From an uncultured Clostridia bacterium (GTDB lineage Bacteria; Bacillota; Clostridia; TANB77; CAG-508), in NCBI GenBank assembly GCA_934122035.1, contig CAKOVP010000005.1, forward strand, positions 1-53,302: 53,302 bases of DNA. The letters run 5' to 3'. This document shows positions 1 to 7,812 of this stretch, piece by piece. The translations under genes and the position numbers were made by a program. The first letter of the stretch is position 1; each line of letters opens with the position of its first letter. The notes beneath the pieces were generated by a model. It saw only the letters and a program-made list of their open reading frames with translations, was not told the origin of the DNA and ran no database searches.

Positions 1-31
1 CGATAAAATATTTTCTGTAAAATAAAAAAAG

Positions 32-56
32 AAGCTATTAAAATAATAGCTTTTTT
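32..56. terminator. bidirectional intrinsic terminator
   Basis: A 9-bp stem (AAGCTATTA, 32-40) pairs with TAATAGCTT (44-52) around an AAA loop. It is followed by a T run on the plus strand and by a T-rich tract on the minus strand (the A run at 24-30). It would end the tRNA transcript on the minus strand and any plus-strand gene lying left of the window. Confidence 0.75.
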
Positions 57-57
57 G

Positions 58-132
58 TGGTGACCCCTACGGGAATCGAACCCATGATTCGGCCTTGAGA
101 GGGCCGCGTCTTAACCGCTTGACCAAGGGGCC
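58..132 (-). tRNA. tRNA-Glu (anticodon CTC)
   Basis: On the minus strand the sequence folds into a cloverleaf. The acceptor arm GGCCCCT pairs with AGGGGTC, and the anticodon stem CGGCC/GGCCG encloses the loop CTCTCAA, so the anticodon is CTC. The T arm carries GGTTCGATTCC. The CCA end is encoded (58-60). The bidirectional terminator at 32-56 follows directly. The CTC anticodon reads GAG, the minor glutamate codon in an AT-rich genome, so a separate TTC tRNA is expected elsewhere. Confidence 0.95.
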
Positions 133-206
133 AGTTAAATTACTTTATTAATATAACATTTTTTTATAACTTAGTCAACTGGTTACAAAAATAAAAGTGA
201 AATAAT

Positions 207-235
207 TTGCAAATTAGAAGATAATGTGCTAAAAT
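207..235 (+). promoter_or_regulatory. sigma-A promoter of the 58-aa gene
   Basis: TTGCAA (207-212) and TAAAAT (230-235) are separated by 17 bases. Transcription should start near 242, giving a leader of about 60 bases that contains the palindrome at 261-278. Confidence 0.6.
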
Positions 236-260
236 AAGACTTTGTAAGCAATTTTTTCTC

Positions 261-278
261 TAACAACAATTGTTGTTA
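261..278. promoter_or_regulatory. 18-bp perfect palindrome in the leader (candidate operator)
   Basis: TAACAACAATTGTTGTTA is a perfect two-fold palindrome lying about 20 bases after the predicted transcription start and 16 bases before the ribosome binding site. With no loop it is a poor RNA hairpin, so a dimeric repressor site is the simpler reading. This is inference. Confidence 0.45.
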
Positions 279-303
279 GATACAACTAGAGATGGAGGTC
301 TCT

Positions 304-480
304 ATGAAAAAGGTAAAGGTCTTAGCTGTAAACATTCAGTGCGTTGCAATCGAAGTAAATGGCAAAATGGAATTTATGCCAATCAATTTCTTGCCTGAGG
401 AAGCAAAAAACGTTAAACCTGGTGATATGGTGATGTTTGATGCAAATGAGCACACGATTGTGGGCGTAGCTAAGCACTGA
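304..480 (+). CDS. small conserved-looking protein of unknown function (58 aa)
   Basis: The protein is 58 residues. The start chosen is the ATG at 304, because a strong GGAGG site (294-298) sits 5 bases upstream; an upstream in-frame ATG at 292 overlaps that site and is unlikely to be used. It has no signal peptide or membrane segment. The pattern of short alternating hydrophobic stretches broken by Gly/Asn turns suggests a small beta-barrel, and the 'KPGDMVMFDANEHTIVGV' end resembles SH3- or OB-like small proteins. I do not recognise the family. It is a single-gene unit with its own promoter (207-235), a palindrome in the leader and a good terminator (494-537). That arrangement suggests a separately regulated, possibly highly expressed gene. 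Confidence 0.7.
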   Translation: MKKVKVLAVNIQCVAIEVNGKMEFMPINFLPEEAKNVKPGDMVMFDANEHTIVGVAKH

Positions 481-493
481 TAGCTAAAAAAAT

Positions 494-537
494 AAACATG
501 GAAGCTTTTCTATAAAGTTTCTGTGTTTGTTTTTTTA
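494..537 (+). terminator. intrinsic terminator
   Basis: A 15-bp stem, 494-508 with 514-528 and including three G-U pairs, is followed by a long T run (530-537). It ends the 58-aa gene's transcript. Confidence 0.85.
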
Positions 538-593
538 TAAAGCATGAAATTGAATGTACAAACATTTTTGAATATAAAAAGTTATTATATTCC

Positions 594-622
594 TTGATTT
601 TACCACTATTTTGTTATAGAAT
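594..622 (+). promoter_or_regulatory. probable sigma-A promoter of the NrdD-like gene
   Basis: TTGATT (594-599) and TAGAAT (617-622) are separated by 17 bases, about 30 bases before the start codon. It is a moderate match only. Confidence 0.4.
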
Positions 623-652
623 AGCAAAAAATAACTTTAATAGAGGAAGAAT

Positions 653-2752
653 ATGTTTGAAGATATAAAAGTTATAAAAAGAGACGGAAAAAAAGTTGAC
701 TTCGATGGAAGCAAAATTGCAATAGCAATAAAAAAAGGATTTGACAGTGTAATTCAAGAGAATGAAAATTCTAAGTATACTGAACAGGATGTAAACAAAA
801 TTTATAATCTTGTAATTGAAGAAATAGAAAAGTTAAATACAAATAAAATAAAGATTGAGGACATTCAAGATTTAATCGAAAAACTTTTAAAACAAGAGAG
901 TTACTTTGATGTATTTTATTCTTTTGCCGAATACAGAGAAAGAAGAGCCCAATCTAGAAGATTATTTTTTGATGAGAAAAAACAACACAAATTCTTGAAA
1001 GCTTTAGAGGATTTAACTCTAAAAAATTCTAATCAAGATAAAGATATAATTAGTCCATTTGAAAAAATGGTCGATTATGGAAGCACAATTTCTAAAGAAT
1101 TTGCAAAAGCATATATGGTAAAAAAGAAAGTGGCTGAGGCTCAGGAAGCAGGAGATATTCACATACATGACTTAAATTTTATGCCAGTTGGCACAACAAC
1201 TTCATCACAAATAAACCTAGAAAAAATATTTAATGAAGGTTTCAATACAAAAAATTTGCATATCAGAGAACCAAAAGACATAATGTCTTATACTGCATTA
1301 GCAGTACTAGTAATAACATTAAATCAAAAAGAGCAACATGGATGCCAGTCTATTCCTGCATTTGACTATTATATGGCACCTGGAGTTGTAAAAACGTTCA
1401 AAAAACAGCTAAAGCAGACAATGGATGATATGCTAGCATATACCGACTTAGATAAATTTGTTGCAATAAATGGAATCGAAAGGGAAATAGAGAAAATAGA
1501 AACAGTAGATTTTGATATTTCAATATTTAATAAATATAGTAGAGAATCGAAACAGGTACAAAGAATTTTCAAACTTTCTTATAATATTGCAATGAAAAAA
1601 ACAGAAAAAATTACTGCTCAAGCAATGGAAGCATTTGTACATGACGTAAATGTTATAGACTCAAATGGAAAAGAAAAAATATATCCAACTATAAATTTAG
1701 GTACTGACACTTCAAGAGAAGGAAGAATGGTAATAGAAAAACTATTAGATGCAATTGATTCTGGAATAGAAAATGAACAAGAACAATTAGCTCCATTTAT
1801 AATATTTAAAGTTAAAAAAGAAATAAATTTAAACAAAGAAGACATAAATTATAATTTATATAAGAAAGCCATAGAAATAGCTAGTAGGAGAGGATACCCA
1901 GCCTTTTCTATATTAGATGCAACATTTAATAAAAAATATTTTAAAGAGAATAGTCCAGATAGTGAAGTTGCATACAATTCAACCAATATGAGAGTAATGG
2001 AAAACATTATAGATGAAGAAAAGCAAATTGCATCGCAAAGAGGAAATATATCATATACAACAATAAATTTGGCAAGAATAGGAATAAAAAATAGTAAACT
2101 AATCAACCCAGAAATAGAAGGATTTGATAGCTTTTATCAAGAACTAGAAGAAAAACTAAATTTAGTAAAGGATCAATTATTGGAGAGATTCGAAACACAG
2201 GCGAACAAGAAAGTATTTGAATTCCCATTCTTTGTTCAGCAAGGAATATGGTTAGACTCAGAAAAAGCAAAAGATGAGGACAGAATTAGAAAAATAATAA
2301 AACAGGGAAACTTAGAAATAGGATTTATCGGATTAGAAGAATGCCTGATGGCACTAACAGGGAAGAAAAGAAACAATGATGAAGAAACAGCTAAATTAGG
2401 CCTCGAAATAGTAAAATTTATGAGTGAAAAAATAGAGCAGTTTAGTAATAGATATAACCTAAATTTTGCACTTATGGGCACCGAAGATAGCGAACTTGCA
2501 ATGAAATTTATGAAAATGGATAAGGTGATATATGGAACACTAAAAGGAATAACAGACAAAGAGGCATACACTAATTCATTTGAAATATCTGAAGAAGATA
2601 ATTTGACTAAAAAAATAAAAATAGAAGGACCATATCATGAGCTAACTCTAGGAGGGCATATGTTTAAAATAAAGGGAAAAATGACTCCAGAAAAGCTAGA
2701 AGAAACTATACAATTGGCAAAGCAAAACAATATAGGATTAATTAGATTTTAG
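653..2752 (+). CDS. nrdD: NrdD-like protein (class III ribonucleotide reductase homologue) lacking catalytic Cys and glycyl-radical domain
   Basis: This 699-aa protein begins with an ATP-cone (about residues 5-95; 'VIKRDGKKVDF') followed by the NrdD core. The core shows 'GDIHIHDLNFMP', 'TDTSREGRMV', 'GNLEIGFIGLEECL' and 'GITDKEAYTNSF'. Class III enzymes reduce NTPs using a thiyl radical and a C-terminal glycyl radical. Here the conserved NCC/TCC-type cysteine region reads 'TTTSSQINLEK' (Ser184-Ser185), and the MGCRT-type region reads 'YNSTNMRV' (about 441-448). The protein also stops at 'IGLIRF', where the zinc ribbon and RVCGY radical loop would begin. Only two cysteines remain. I checked all three frames up to 2920 and saw no missing C-terminus, and no nrdG activase follows. 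It is likely a nucleotide-binding pseudoenzyme. Family membership is clear; its function is unknown. Confidence 0.85.
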   Translation: MFEDIKVIKRDGKKVDFDGSKIAIAIKKGFDSVIQENENSKYTEQDVNKIYNLVIEEIEKLNTNKIKIEDIQDLIEKLLKQESYFDVFYSFAEYRERRAQSRRLFFDEKKQHKFLKALEDLTLKNSNQDKDIISPFEKMVDYGSTISKEFAKAYMVKKKVAEAQEAGDIHIHDLNFMPVGTTTSSQINLEKIFNEGFNTKNLHIREPKDIMSYTALAVLVITLNQKEQHGCQSIPAFDYYMAPGVVKTFKKQLKQTMDDMLAYTDLDKFVAINGIEREIEKIETVDFDISIFNKYSRESKQVQRIFKLSYNIAMKKTEKITAQAMEAFVHDVNVIDSNGKEKIYPTINLGTDTSREGRMVIEKLLDAIDSGIENEQEQLAPFIIFKVKKEINLNKEDINYNLYKKAIEIASRRGYPAFSILDATFNKKYFKENSPDSEVAYNSTNMRVMENIIDEEKQIASQRGNISYTTINLARIGIKNSKLINPEIEGFDSFYQELEEKLNLVKDQLLERFETQANKKVFEFPFFVQQGIWLDSEKAKDEDRIRKIIKQGNLEIGFIGLEECLMALTGKKRNNDEETAKLGLEIVKFMSEKIEQFSNRYNLNFALMGTEDSELAMKFMKMDKVIYGTLKGITDKEAYTNSFEISEEDNLTKKIKIEGPYHELTLGGHMFKIKGKMTPEKLEETIQLAKQNNIGLIRF

Positions 2753-2920
2753 AATAAGTGGTCAATATAATTGTATAAACTTGAATAATATGGTAGTATT
2801 TACTAGAATTATGAATAATTGTAAACTTAATTAAACCAATATTGTCTCCCATGGGATATAGTAAAAACCAAATTTACTTTTTTATTAAGGTGTTCTGTTT
2901 ATAAAGAAAGGAAACTTAAA

Positions 2921-4666
2921 ATGAATAAAATTTTAAAAAATGAGTTGTATGAAACTCCTGTATTTGAAAATATTAGAGAGGTAATAGCATATCCTGTAAA
3001 AAATTATCCAGAAAATATTGCCTTTAAAATAAAAGAAAAAGAAGGGAAAAAGGTAAGTTACAAAGAAATTACATATAAAGAACTTCAAAATCAAATAAAT
3101 GCACTAGGAACAGCTTTTATAAATTTAGGATTAAAAGACAAAAGAATTGCAATAATAAGTAAGAATAAATACGAATGGGTGCTTACATATCTTGCTACAA
3201 TGAATGGAACAGGAATATCTGTTCCATTAGATAAAGGTTTGCCAGAAGAAGAAATAGAATCATTGCTACAAAGAAGCTATGCAGATTGCATAGTATTTGC
3301 AGAAGAATATTTAGAAATAATAAAAAAACTGGAAGATAAAAAATCTACAAAACTTACAAAATTTATTTGTATGGATAATTTTGATAAAGAAAAATATCCT
3401 AATTTTATATACATACAAGATCTATTAAAAACAGGAGAAAAGCTTTTAAAAGATGGAAATAAAGAATTTTTGAATGCAGAAATAGACAACAAGAAATTGG
3501 CTTCTATAATATTCACATCAGGAACAACAGCAGCATCAAAAGCTGTAATGCTATCACATAAAAATATAGCTGCAAACATAACAGCAATGAGAAAAGCAGA
3601 AAAAGTGTACAGCACAGATGTAAATATGGCATTTTTACCATTACACCACACATTTGGCAGTACAGGAATGTTAATGTTCTTAAATCATGGATGCACAAAC
3701 GTATTCTGCGATGGAATAAGACACATACAAGAAAATTTAAAAGAATATAAAGTAACAATATTTGTTTGTGTTCCTCTTTTGTTAGAAGCAATGTATAAAA
3801 AAATAGAAAGAGAAATAAAAAAACAAGGAAAAGAAAAACTAATAAAAATAGCAATTCCAATAAGCAATTTTCTACTAAAATTTGGAATAGATATAAGAAG
3901 AAAATTATTTAAAGACATAATAAATAATTTAGGAGGAAACCTAAGGTTTATAATAAGTGGAGCATCTGCAATAGATAAAAAAGTAGCTAAAGGTTTTAAT
4001 AACTTTGGAATATTAACAGTACAAGGATATGGCTTAACAGAATCTTCACCAGTTCTTGCAGCAGAAAATGCAAAAAGCATAAAATATGGCTCAATAGGTC
4101 ATCCTTTATCTGGAATAGAAATGAAAATAGACAATCCAAATGAACAAGGAATAGGAGAAATAATTGCAAAAGGACCAAACGTAATGCTAGGCTATTACGA
4201 AAACGAAGAAGCAACAAAAGAAGTATTACAAGACGGCTGGCTACATACAGGAGATTTAGGAAGAAAAGACAAAAACAATTTTTTCTTTGTAACAGGCAGA
4301 AAGAAAAACGTAATAGTACTAAAAAACGGAAAAAATATATATCCAGAAGAACTAGAAACACTAATAAATAAACTTCCATATGTAGAAGAAAGTATGGTAT
4401 TTGGTTTTCCAAAAGAAGATGACTTAGTAGTATCTGTAAAAATAGTTTATAATAAAGACTACGTAAAAGAAAACTATCCAAACACATCTAAAGAAGAATT
4501 GAGAGAAAAAATATGGCAAGACATAAAGCAAATAAATACAGGACTTACAAACTACAAGCATATGAAAAAACTAATAATAACAGATGAGCCAATGATAAAA
4601 ACATCAACAGCAAAAATAAAAAGATTTGCAGAAATAGAAAAAATAGTAAAAGAAGAAAGCAACTAA
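2921..4666 (+). CDS. AMP-forming long-chain acyl-CoA synthetase-type ligase
   Basis: This 581-aa member of the ANL adenylating superfamily activates a carboxylate as an acyl-AMP and normally transfers it to CoA. The P-loop is 'IIFTSGTTAASKAVMLSH' (about 196-213). 'GYGLTESSPVLA' (about 367-378) is the second signature, followed by 'GWLHTGDLG' and the hinge region 'GRKKNVIVLKNGKNIYPEE'. 'TSTAKIKRF' near the end carries the catalytic lysine. Length and motif order match FadD-type long-chain fatty acyl-CoA ligases. Substrate cannot be read. No thiolation or other fused domain is present. The start has AAAGGAA 8 bases upstream. It is flanked by a 168-base gap and a strong terminator, so it appears monocistronic. 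Fatty-acid use for membrane lipids is the most likely role. Confidence 0.85.
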   Translation: MNKILKNELYETPVFENIREVIAYPVKNYPENIAFKIKEKEGKKVSYKEITYKELQNQINALGTAFINLGLKDKRIAIISKNKYEWVLTYLATMNGTGISVPLDKGLPEEEIESLLQRSYADCIVFAEEYLEIIKKLEDKKSTKLTKFICMDNFDKEKYPNFIYIQDLLKTGEKLLKDGNKEFLNAEIDNKKLASIIFTSGTTAASKAVMLSHKNIAANITAMRKAEKVYSTDVNMAFLPLHHTFGSTGMLMFLNHGCTNVFCDGIRHIQENLKEYKVTIFVCVPLLLEAMYKKIEREIKKQGKEKLIKIAIPISNFLLKFGIDIRRKLFKDIINNLGGNLRFIISGASAIDKKVAKGFNNFGILTVQGYGLTESSPVLAAENAKSIKYGSIGHPLSGIEMKIDNPNEQGIGEIIAKGPNVMLGYYENEEATKEVLQDGWLHTGDLGRKDKNNFFFVTGRKKNVIVLKNGKNIYPEELETLINKLPYVEESMVFGFPKEDDLVVSVKIVYNKDYVKENYPNTSKEELREKIWQDIKQINTGLTNYKHMKKLIITDEPMIKTSTAKIKRFAEIEKIVKEESN

Positions 4667-4671
4667 CAATA

Positions 4672-4715
4672 AAATAGCTTATTGCAAAATTAATTATTTG
4701 TAATAGGCTATTTTT
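4672..4715 (+). terminator. intrinsic terminator after the acyl-CoA ligase
   Basis: A 17-bp stem (4672-4688 with 4697-4713, two G-U pairs) around an 8-base loop leads into a T-rich tail starting 6 bases after the stop codon. Confidence 0.8.
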
Positions 4716-4766
4716 ATTTGTAATAATTTTGTACATAAAAAATTTTTACAATTTATTTTGTAAAAG

Positions 4767-4795
4767 TTGACAATTTATAATTGTAAAAGTATAAT
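4767..4795 (+). promoter_or_regulatory. consensus sigma-A promoter of the LCP gene
   Basis: TTGACA (4767-4772) and TATAAT (4790-4795) with exactly 17 bases between them, a perfect consensus promoter 35 bases before the start codon. Confidence 0.85.
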
Positions 4796-4829
4796 TTTAC
4801 TAGAAATAAAATTAAAGGTGGAATAGAAA

Positions 4830-5846
4830 ATGGAAGAAAAAAATGCAAAACATATAAATGAAAAGCCAAAGAAGAAAAGAAAAGCACTAAAAATAATTTT
4901 AATAATATTGATAATATTAATTATTATAATAGGTGCATTAGCTGGAACATCTACTAGGTATGTAAAAAATAAATTAAGCAAAGTAAATTATACAAATGAT
5001 GTACAAAAAAATGAGATATCAATAGACGAAAAAGTAGAAGAAAATTTAGCAGATTATAGAAACATTGCGTTATTTGGACTAGATACGCGTTATGATACTT
5101 TTAACGATTCAAGAAGTGATTGCATAATGATAGTAAGCATAAATAACAAAACAAATGATGTAAGACTATTATCAATATACAGAGACACATATGTCGATAT
5201 AGACGGTCATGGCTTAGATAAATTTACTCACGCATATGCCTTTGGTGGAGCACAATTAGCTTTAAGTACACTAAATAAAAATTTAGATTTAAATATATCT
5301 GAATATGTAACAGTAAACTTTGAAACAGTAAGAACCATAGTAGATCAAATTGGCGGAGTTGAAATGAACATAACTTCTGCAGAAGCAAAAAGCATACCAG
5401 GAATAACTACTGCAGGAAAATACAATTTAAATGGGGAACAAGCACTTGCATATGCAAGAATTAGAAAAATAGATACAGATTATAAGCGTACAGAACGTAT
5501 GAGAAATGTACTTAGTGGAGTATTTTATAAAGCACAAAAAATGAATGTATCAAAATTAAATTCTTTATTAGACACAATGCTACCACACATATCTACAAAC
5601 ATTAGCCCAAGCGAAATATTAAGCTTAATACCAAACGTATTATCTTATAACATAACAGAAAGTGAAGGATGGCCATATAATACAAGAGGATGGGAAGTAG
5701 GACGTTGGTATGGAATACCAGTTACACTAGAAAAAAATGTAATAGATCTTCATAAAAACTTATTTGGAGAAGAAGACTATGAACCAACACAAACAGTAAA
5801 AGATATAAGTAACAGAATAATAGAAAAAACAGGATTTAAAGAATAA
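4830..5846 (+). CDS. LytR-CpsA-Psr (LCP) family glycopolymer transferase
   Basis: This 338-aa protein has a lysine-rich cytoplasmic tail, one membrane segment (about 17-37) and an extracellular LCP catalytic domain (about 75-280). Family hallmarks are 'LDTRYDTFNDSRSDCIMI', the arginine in 'LLSIYRDTYVDI', 'VNFETVRTIVDQIGGVEM' and 'GEQALAYARIRK' with 'RTERMRNVL'. LCP enzymes move undecaprenyl-linked polymers (teichoic acids, capsule, wall polysaccharide) onto peptidoglycan. It lies 1.3 kb before the initiating glycosyltransferase at 7143, separated by yebC on the other strand, so it is probably an anchoring enzyme for one of the two polymers built downstream. Its perfect promoter suggests constitutive expression. 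Confidence 0.9.
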   Translation: MEEKNAKHINEKPKKKRKALKIILIILIILIIIIGALAGTSTRYVKNKLSKVNYTNDVQKNEISIDEKVEENLADYRNIALFGLDTRYDTFNDSRSDCIMIVSINNKTNDVRLLSIYRDTYVDIDGHGLDKFTHAYAFGGAQLALSTLNKNLDLNISEYVTVNFETVRTIVDQIGGVEMNITSAEAKSIPGITTAGKYNLNGEQALAYARIRKIDTDYKRTERMRNVLSGVFYKAQKMNVSKLNSLLDTMLPHISTNISPSEILSLIPNVLSYNITESEGWPYNTRGWEVGRWYGIPVTLEKNVIDLHKNLFGEEDYEPTQTVKDISNRIIEKTGFKE

Positions 5847-5865
5847 ATTATAAAAGCTATAAGAG

Positions 5866-5985
5866 CATATGAGTATATCGAAAAGTTTGTGTAAACTTTA
5901 GACCTCATATGATAAAAATTAAAAAAATTGAGTATATAGAAAACATACATAAAATAATTTTACACAATTTATTCCATATACTCAA
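5866..5985. other. nested and tandem inverted repeats between convergent genes
   Basis: CATATGAG (5866-5873) pairs with CTCATATG (5904-5911) and encloses a second stem, AAAGTTT (5882-5888) with AAACTTT (5893-5899). A separate stem pairs 5928-5940 with 5973-5985 with one mismatch; both of its arms are built on the TGAGTATAT motif, which also overlaps the first stem. Neither has a T run; the real terminator comes after them (5997-6042). They could be mRNA 3'-end structures or a small insertion. No coding sequence is seen here. Confidence 0.5.
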
Positions 5986-5996
5986 ATCCTTCTACA

Positions 5997-6042
5997 AAAA
6001 AGAAACGAATAGTTTAAAATTTGAACTATCCGTTTCTTTTTT
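5997..6042. terminator. bidirectional terminator between the LCP gene and yebC
   Basis: AAAAGAAACG and ATAGTT (5997-6014) pair with AACTAT and CGTTTCTTTT (6024-6040) with a single mismatch. T runs follow on both strands, as expected between convergent genes. Confidence 0.85.
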
Positions 6043-6045
6043 ATA

Positions 6046-6774
6046 TTAGTTATTTTCACTATTATGGTAAACATTCATTACATCATCTAATTCATCAAGA
6101 TTTTCTAATAATTTTTCCATTCTTTCTTGAGCCTTTTCGTCTAATGCAACATAAGTTGTTGGAACCATTTGAACCTCAGCTTCTAAAAATTCAATATTAT
6201 TACTTTCCAAAGATTCTCTAACCTTAGAAAAATCTTCTGGACTAGTTGTAATAGTATAACATTCATCATCAGATTCGAAATCTTCTGCACCAGCATCTAA
6301 AGCCATCATCATAAGATCGTCTTCAGACAAACTGCAATTTTCTTTTTCAACTACGATAACACCTTTTTTGTTAAACATATAAGAAACACAACCAGAAGTT
6401 CCTAAATTACCGCCAGCTCTATCAAAAACGTGTCTAACATCTGCGGCAGTTCTATTTTTATTGTCTGTACTTGCTTCAACAATAACAGCAACACCATTTG
6501 GTCCATAACCTTCATATGTAATTTCTTCGTAATTTTCACTATTATCTGCACCAGAAGCTTTTTTAATTGCATTCTTAATTGTATCATTTGGCATATTTGC
6601 TGCTTTACATTTTGCAATTACATCTTTTAGCTTAGAGTTTCCAGCCGGGTCAGGTCCACCTTGCTTTACTGCTATTAACAATTCTCTACCTAATTTTGTA
6701 AATATTTTTCCTCTTGCTGCATCAGCCTTACCTTTTTTGGCTTGAATATTGTGCCATTTACTATGTCCTGACAT
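6046..6774 (-). CDS. yebC: YebC/PmpR family DNA-binding or translation regulator
   Basis: This 242-aa protein matches the YebC/TACO1 family in length and in the signature N-terminus 'MSGHSKWHNIQAKKGKADAA'. Later features are 'YEGYGPNGVAVIVEASTDNK' (about 92-111) and 'GCVSYMFNKKGVI'. The start is the ATG at 6774: AAAGGAGA lies 9 bases upstream, while the GTG three codons earlier touches the ribosome binding site. Members are described either as transcription regulators or, for the TACO1/YebC type, as factors easing ribosome stalling at proline runs. The sequence does not decide between these. It stands alone on the minus strand, converging on the LCP gene with a shared terminator. Confidence 0.93.
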   Translation of the reverse strand: MSGHSKWHNIQAKKGKADAARGKIFTKLGRELLIAVKQGGPDPAGNSKLKDVIAKCKAANMPNDTIKNAIKKASGADNSENYEEITYEGYGPNGVAVIVEASTDNKNRTAADVRHVFDRAGGNLGTSGCVSYMFNKKGVIVVEKENCSLSEDDLMMMALDAGAEDFESDDECYTITTSPEDFSKVRESLESNNIEFLEAEVQMVPTTYVALDEKAQERMEKLLENLDELDDVMNVYHNSENN

Positions 6775-7142
6775 ACTTTTCACTCTCCTTTAATTTTTAT
6801 AAAATTTATACTAAACTATTTTATCACATAAAAAGCAATTTGTGTAGGGGTAAAATGAAAAAATATAGTTGATGAATACATAATAAATAAAAATATCAAA
6901 TTTCCTACTTTAAGTATTGGAAAAAACTTACAGTAAAAAAATCGAGGACAAGAAACACTGATAAATACACATATTTGGACAATACCTTTAAAAATGTGAC
7001 AAAAAGTAAGAAAAAAAAGAGAAATTTATGTTGAAAAAGAAAATAGGCAATGCTATAATTAGAAAGACAGAAAAATAAAAGTTATCTATTAATTTAAATA
7101 TAATATTATAGTTAATAGGTATTAGATAAGGGGAATGGAAAA
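6775..7142 (+). promoter_or_regulatory. divergent promoter region and leader of the first polysaccharide operon
   Basis: This gap holds a strong plus-strand promoter: TTGAAA (7031-7036), 17 bases, TATAAT (7054-7059) with an upstream TG (extended -10). The leader of about 75 bases has a bulged stem in which TTATCTATTAA (from 7081) can pair with TTAAT and AGATAA just before the GGGG ribosome binding site. That could modulate translation. No T run follows, so I do not call an attenuator. I see no gene in 6784-7030. Confidence 0.65.
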
Positions 7143-7790
7143 ATGTATAAAAATATTATTAAAAGAGTATGTGACTTCATTCTTGCACTTTTACTATTAG
7201 TTATAGCTGCAATACCAATGATAATTGTTGCAATAAGTATAAAATTAGAAGATGGCGGACCAGTTATTTATAAATCGAAACGTATGGGAAAAGGATGCAA
7301 GGTATTTAACACATATAAATTTAGATCTATGAAAGTTAATCGTCAAGAATTACATAGCAATTTAAGTCATGAGCAAATGGTTACAAAAGTTGGAAAAGTT
7401 ATTAGAAAAACATCTCTAGACGAGTTACCACAATTATTTAACATATTAAAAGGTGAAATGAGTTTTATTGGACCAAGACCTTGGATACCAGAATATTACG
7501 AATGGTTTAATGACGAGCAAAAAAGAAGAAGTGATGTGTTACCAGGAATCTCTGGACTTGCACAAGTAAAAGGAAGAAATGGAATTAGCATATTTAAAAA
7601 AATAGAATATGACTTATACTATGTGGACCATATAAGTATGTGGTTAGATGTAAAAATAGTATTTGAAACAGTTATTCAAGTATTTAAAAAGACAAATGCA
7701 GAAATATCTGAGCAAGGAATAAAAGAAGAAATAAGAGAATTAAAAGAACAAAATAAAGAGTTTGATACGGAGCAAAGGGTAATATCTTAA
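7143..7790 (+). CDS. undecaprenyl-phosphate sugar-1-phosphate transferase (initiating PGT)
   Basis: This 215-aa monotopic phosphoglycosyltransferase of the bacterial sugar transferase family moves a sugar-1-phosphate from a nucleotide sugar to undecaprenyl phosphate, the first committed step of repeat-unit assembly. It has one hydrophobic re-entrant segment (about 11-31, 'ALLLLVIAAIPMIIVA') followed by 'LEDGGPVIYKSKRMGKG' and 'YKFRSM'. The family core 'TSLDELPQLFNILKGEMSF' with 'IGPRP' follows, then 'LPGISGLAQVKGRN'. It is a short single-domain enzyme, without the extra membrane domain of WbaP. Its operon-leading position after the strong promoter at 7031 fits an initiator. A C-terminal Lys/Glu-rich tail is likely disordered. 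The sugar cannot be told from sequence. Confidence 0.93.
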   Translation: MYKNIIKRVCDFILALLLLVIAAIPMIIVAISIKLEDGGPVIYKSKRMGKGCKVFNTYKFRSMKVNRQELHSNLSHEQMVTKVGKVIRKTSLDELPQLFNILKGEMSFIGPRPWIPEYYEWFNDEQKRRSDVLPGISGLAQVKGRNGISIFKKIEYDLYYVDHISMWLDVKIVFETVIQVFKKTNAEISEQGIKEEIRELKEQNKEFDTEQRVIS

Positions 7791-7812
7791 TAAATAGAAA
7801 TATGAGGGAAAG

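Noticed and set aside
2753..2920. A missing NrdD C-terminus shifted into another frame
   Set aside because: All three frames were read; none has a CxxC zinc ribbon or an RVCGY-type radical loop.
3996..4487. A 163-codon Leu/Phe-rich minus-strand reading frame
   Set aside because: It is opposite the acyl-CoA ligase. The apparent membrane protein is an artefact of A-rich codons read in reverse.
7066..7142. A transcription attenuator or EAR-type element before the EPS operon
   Set aside because: The bulged stem has no T run, and none of the conserved features of known eps leader elements could be recognised.
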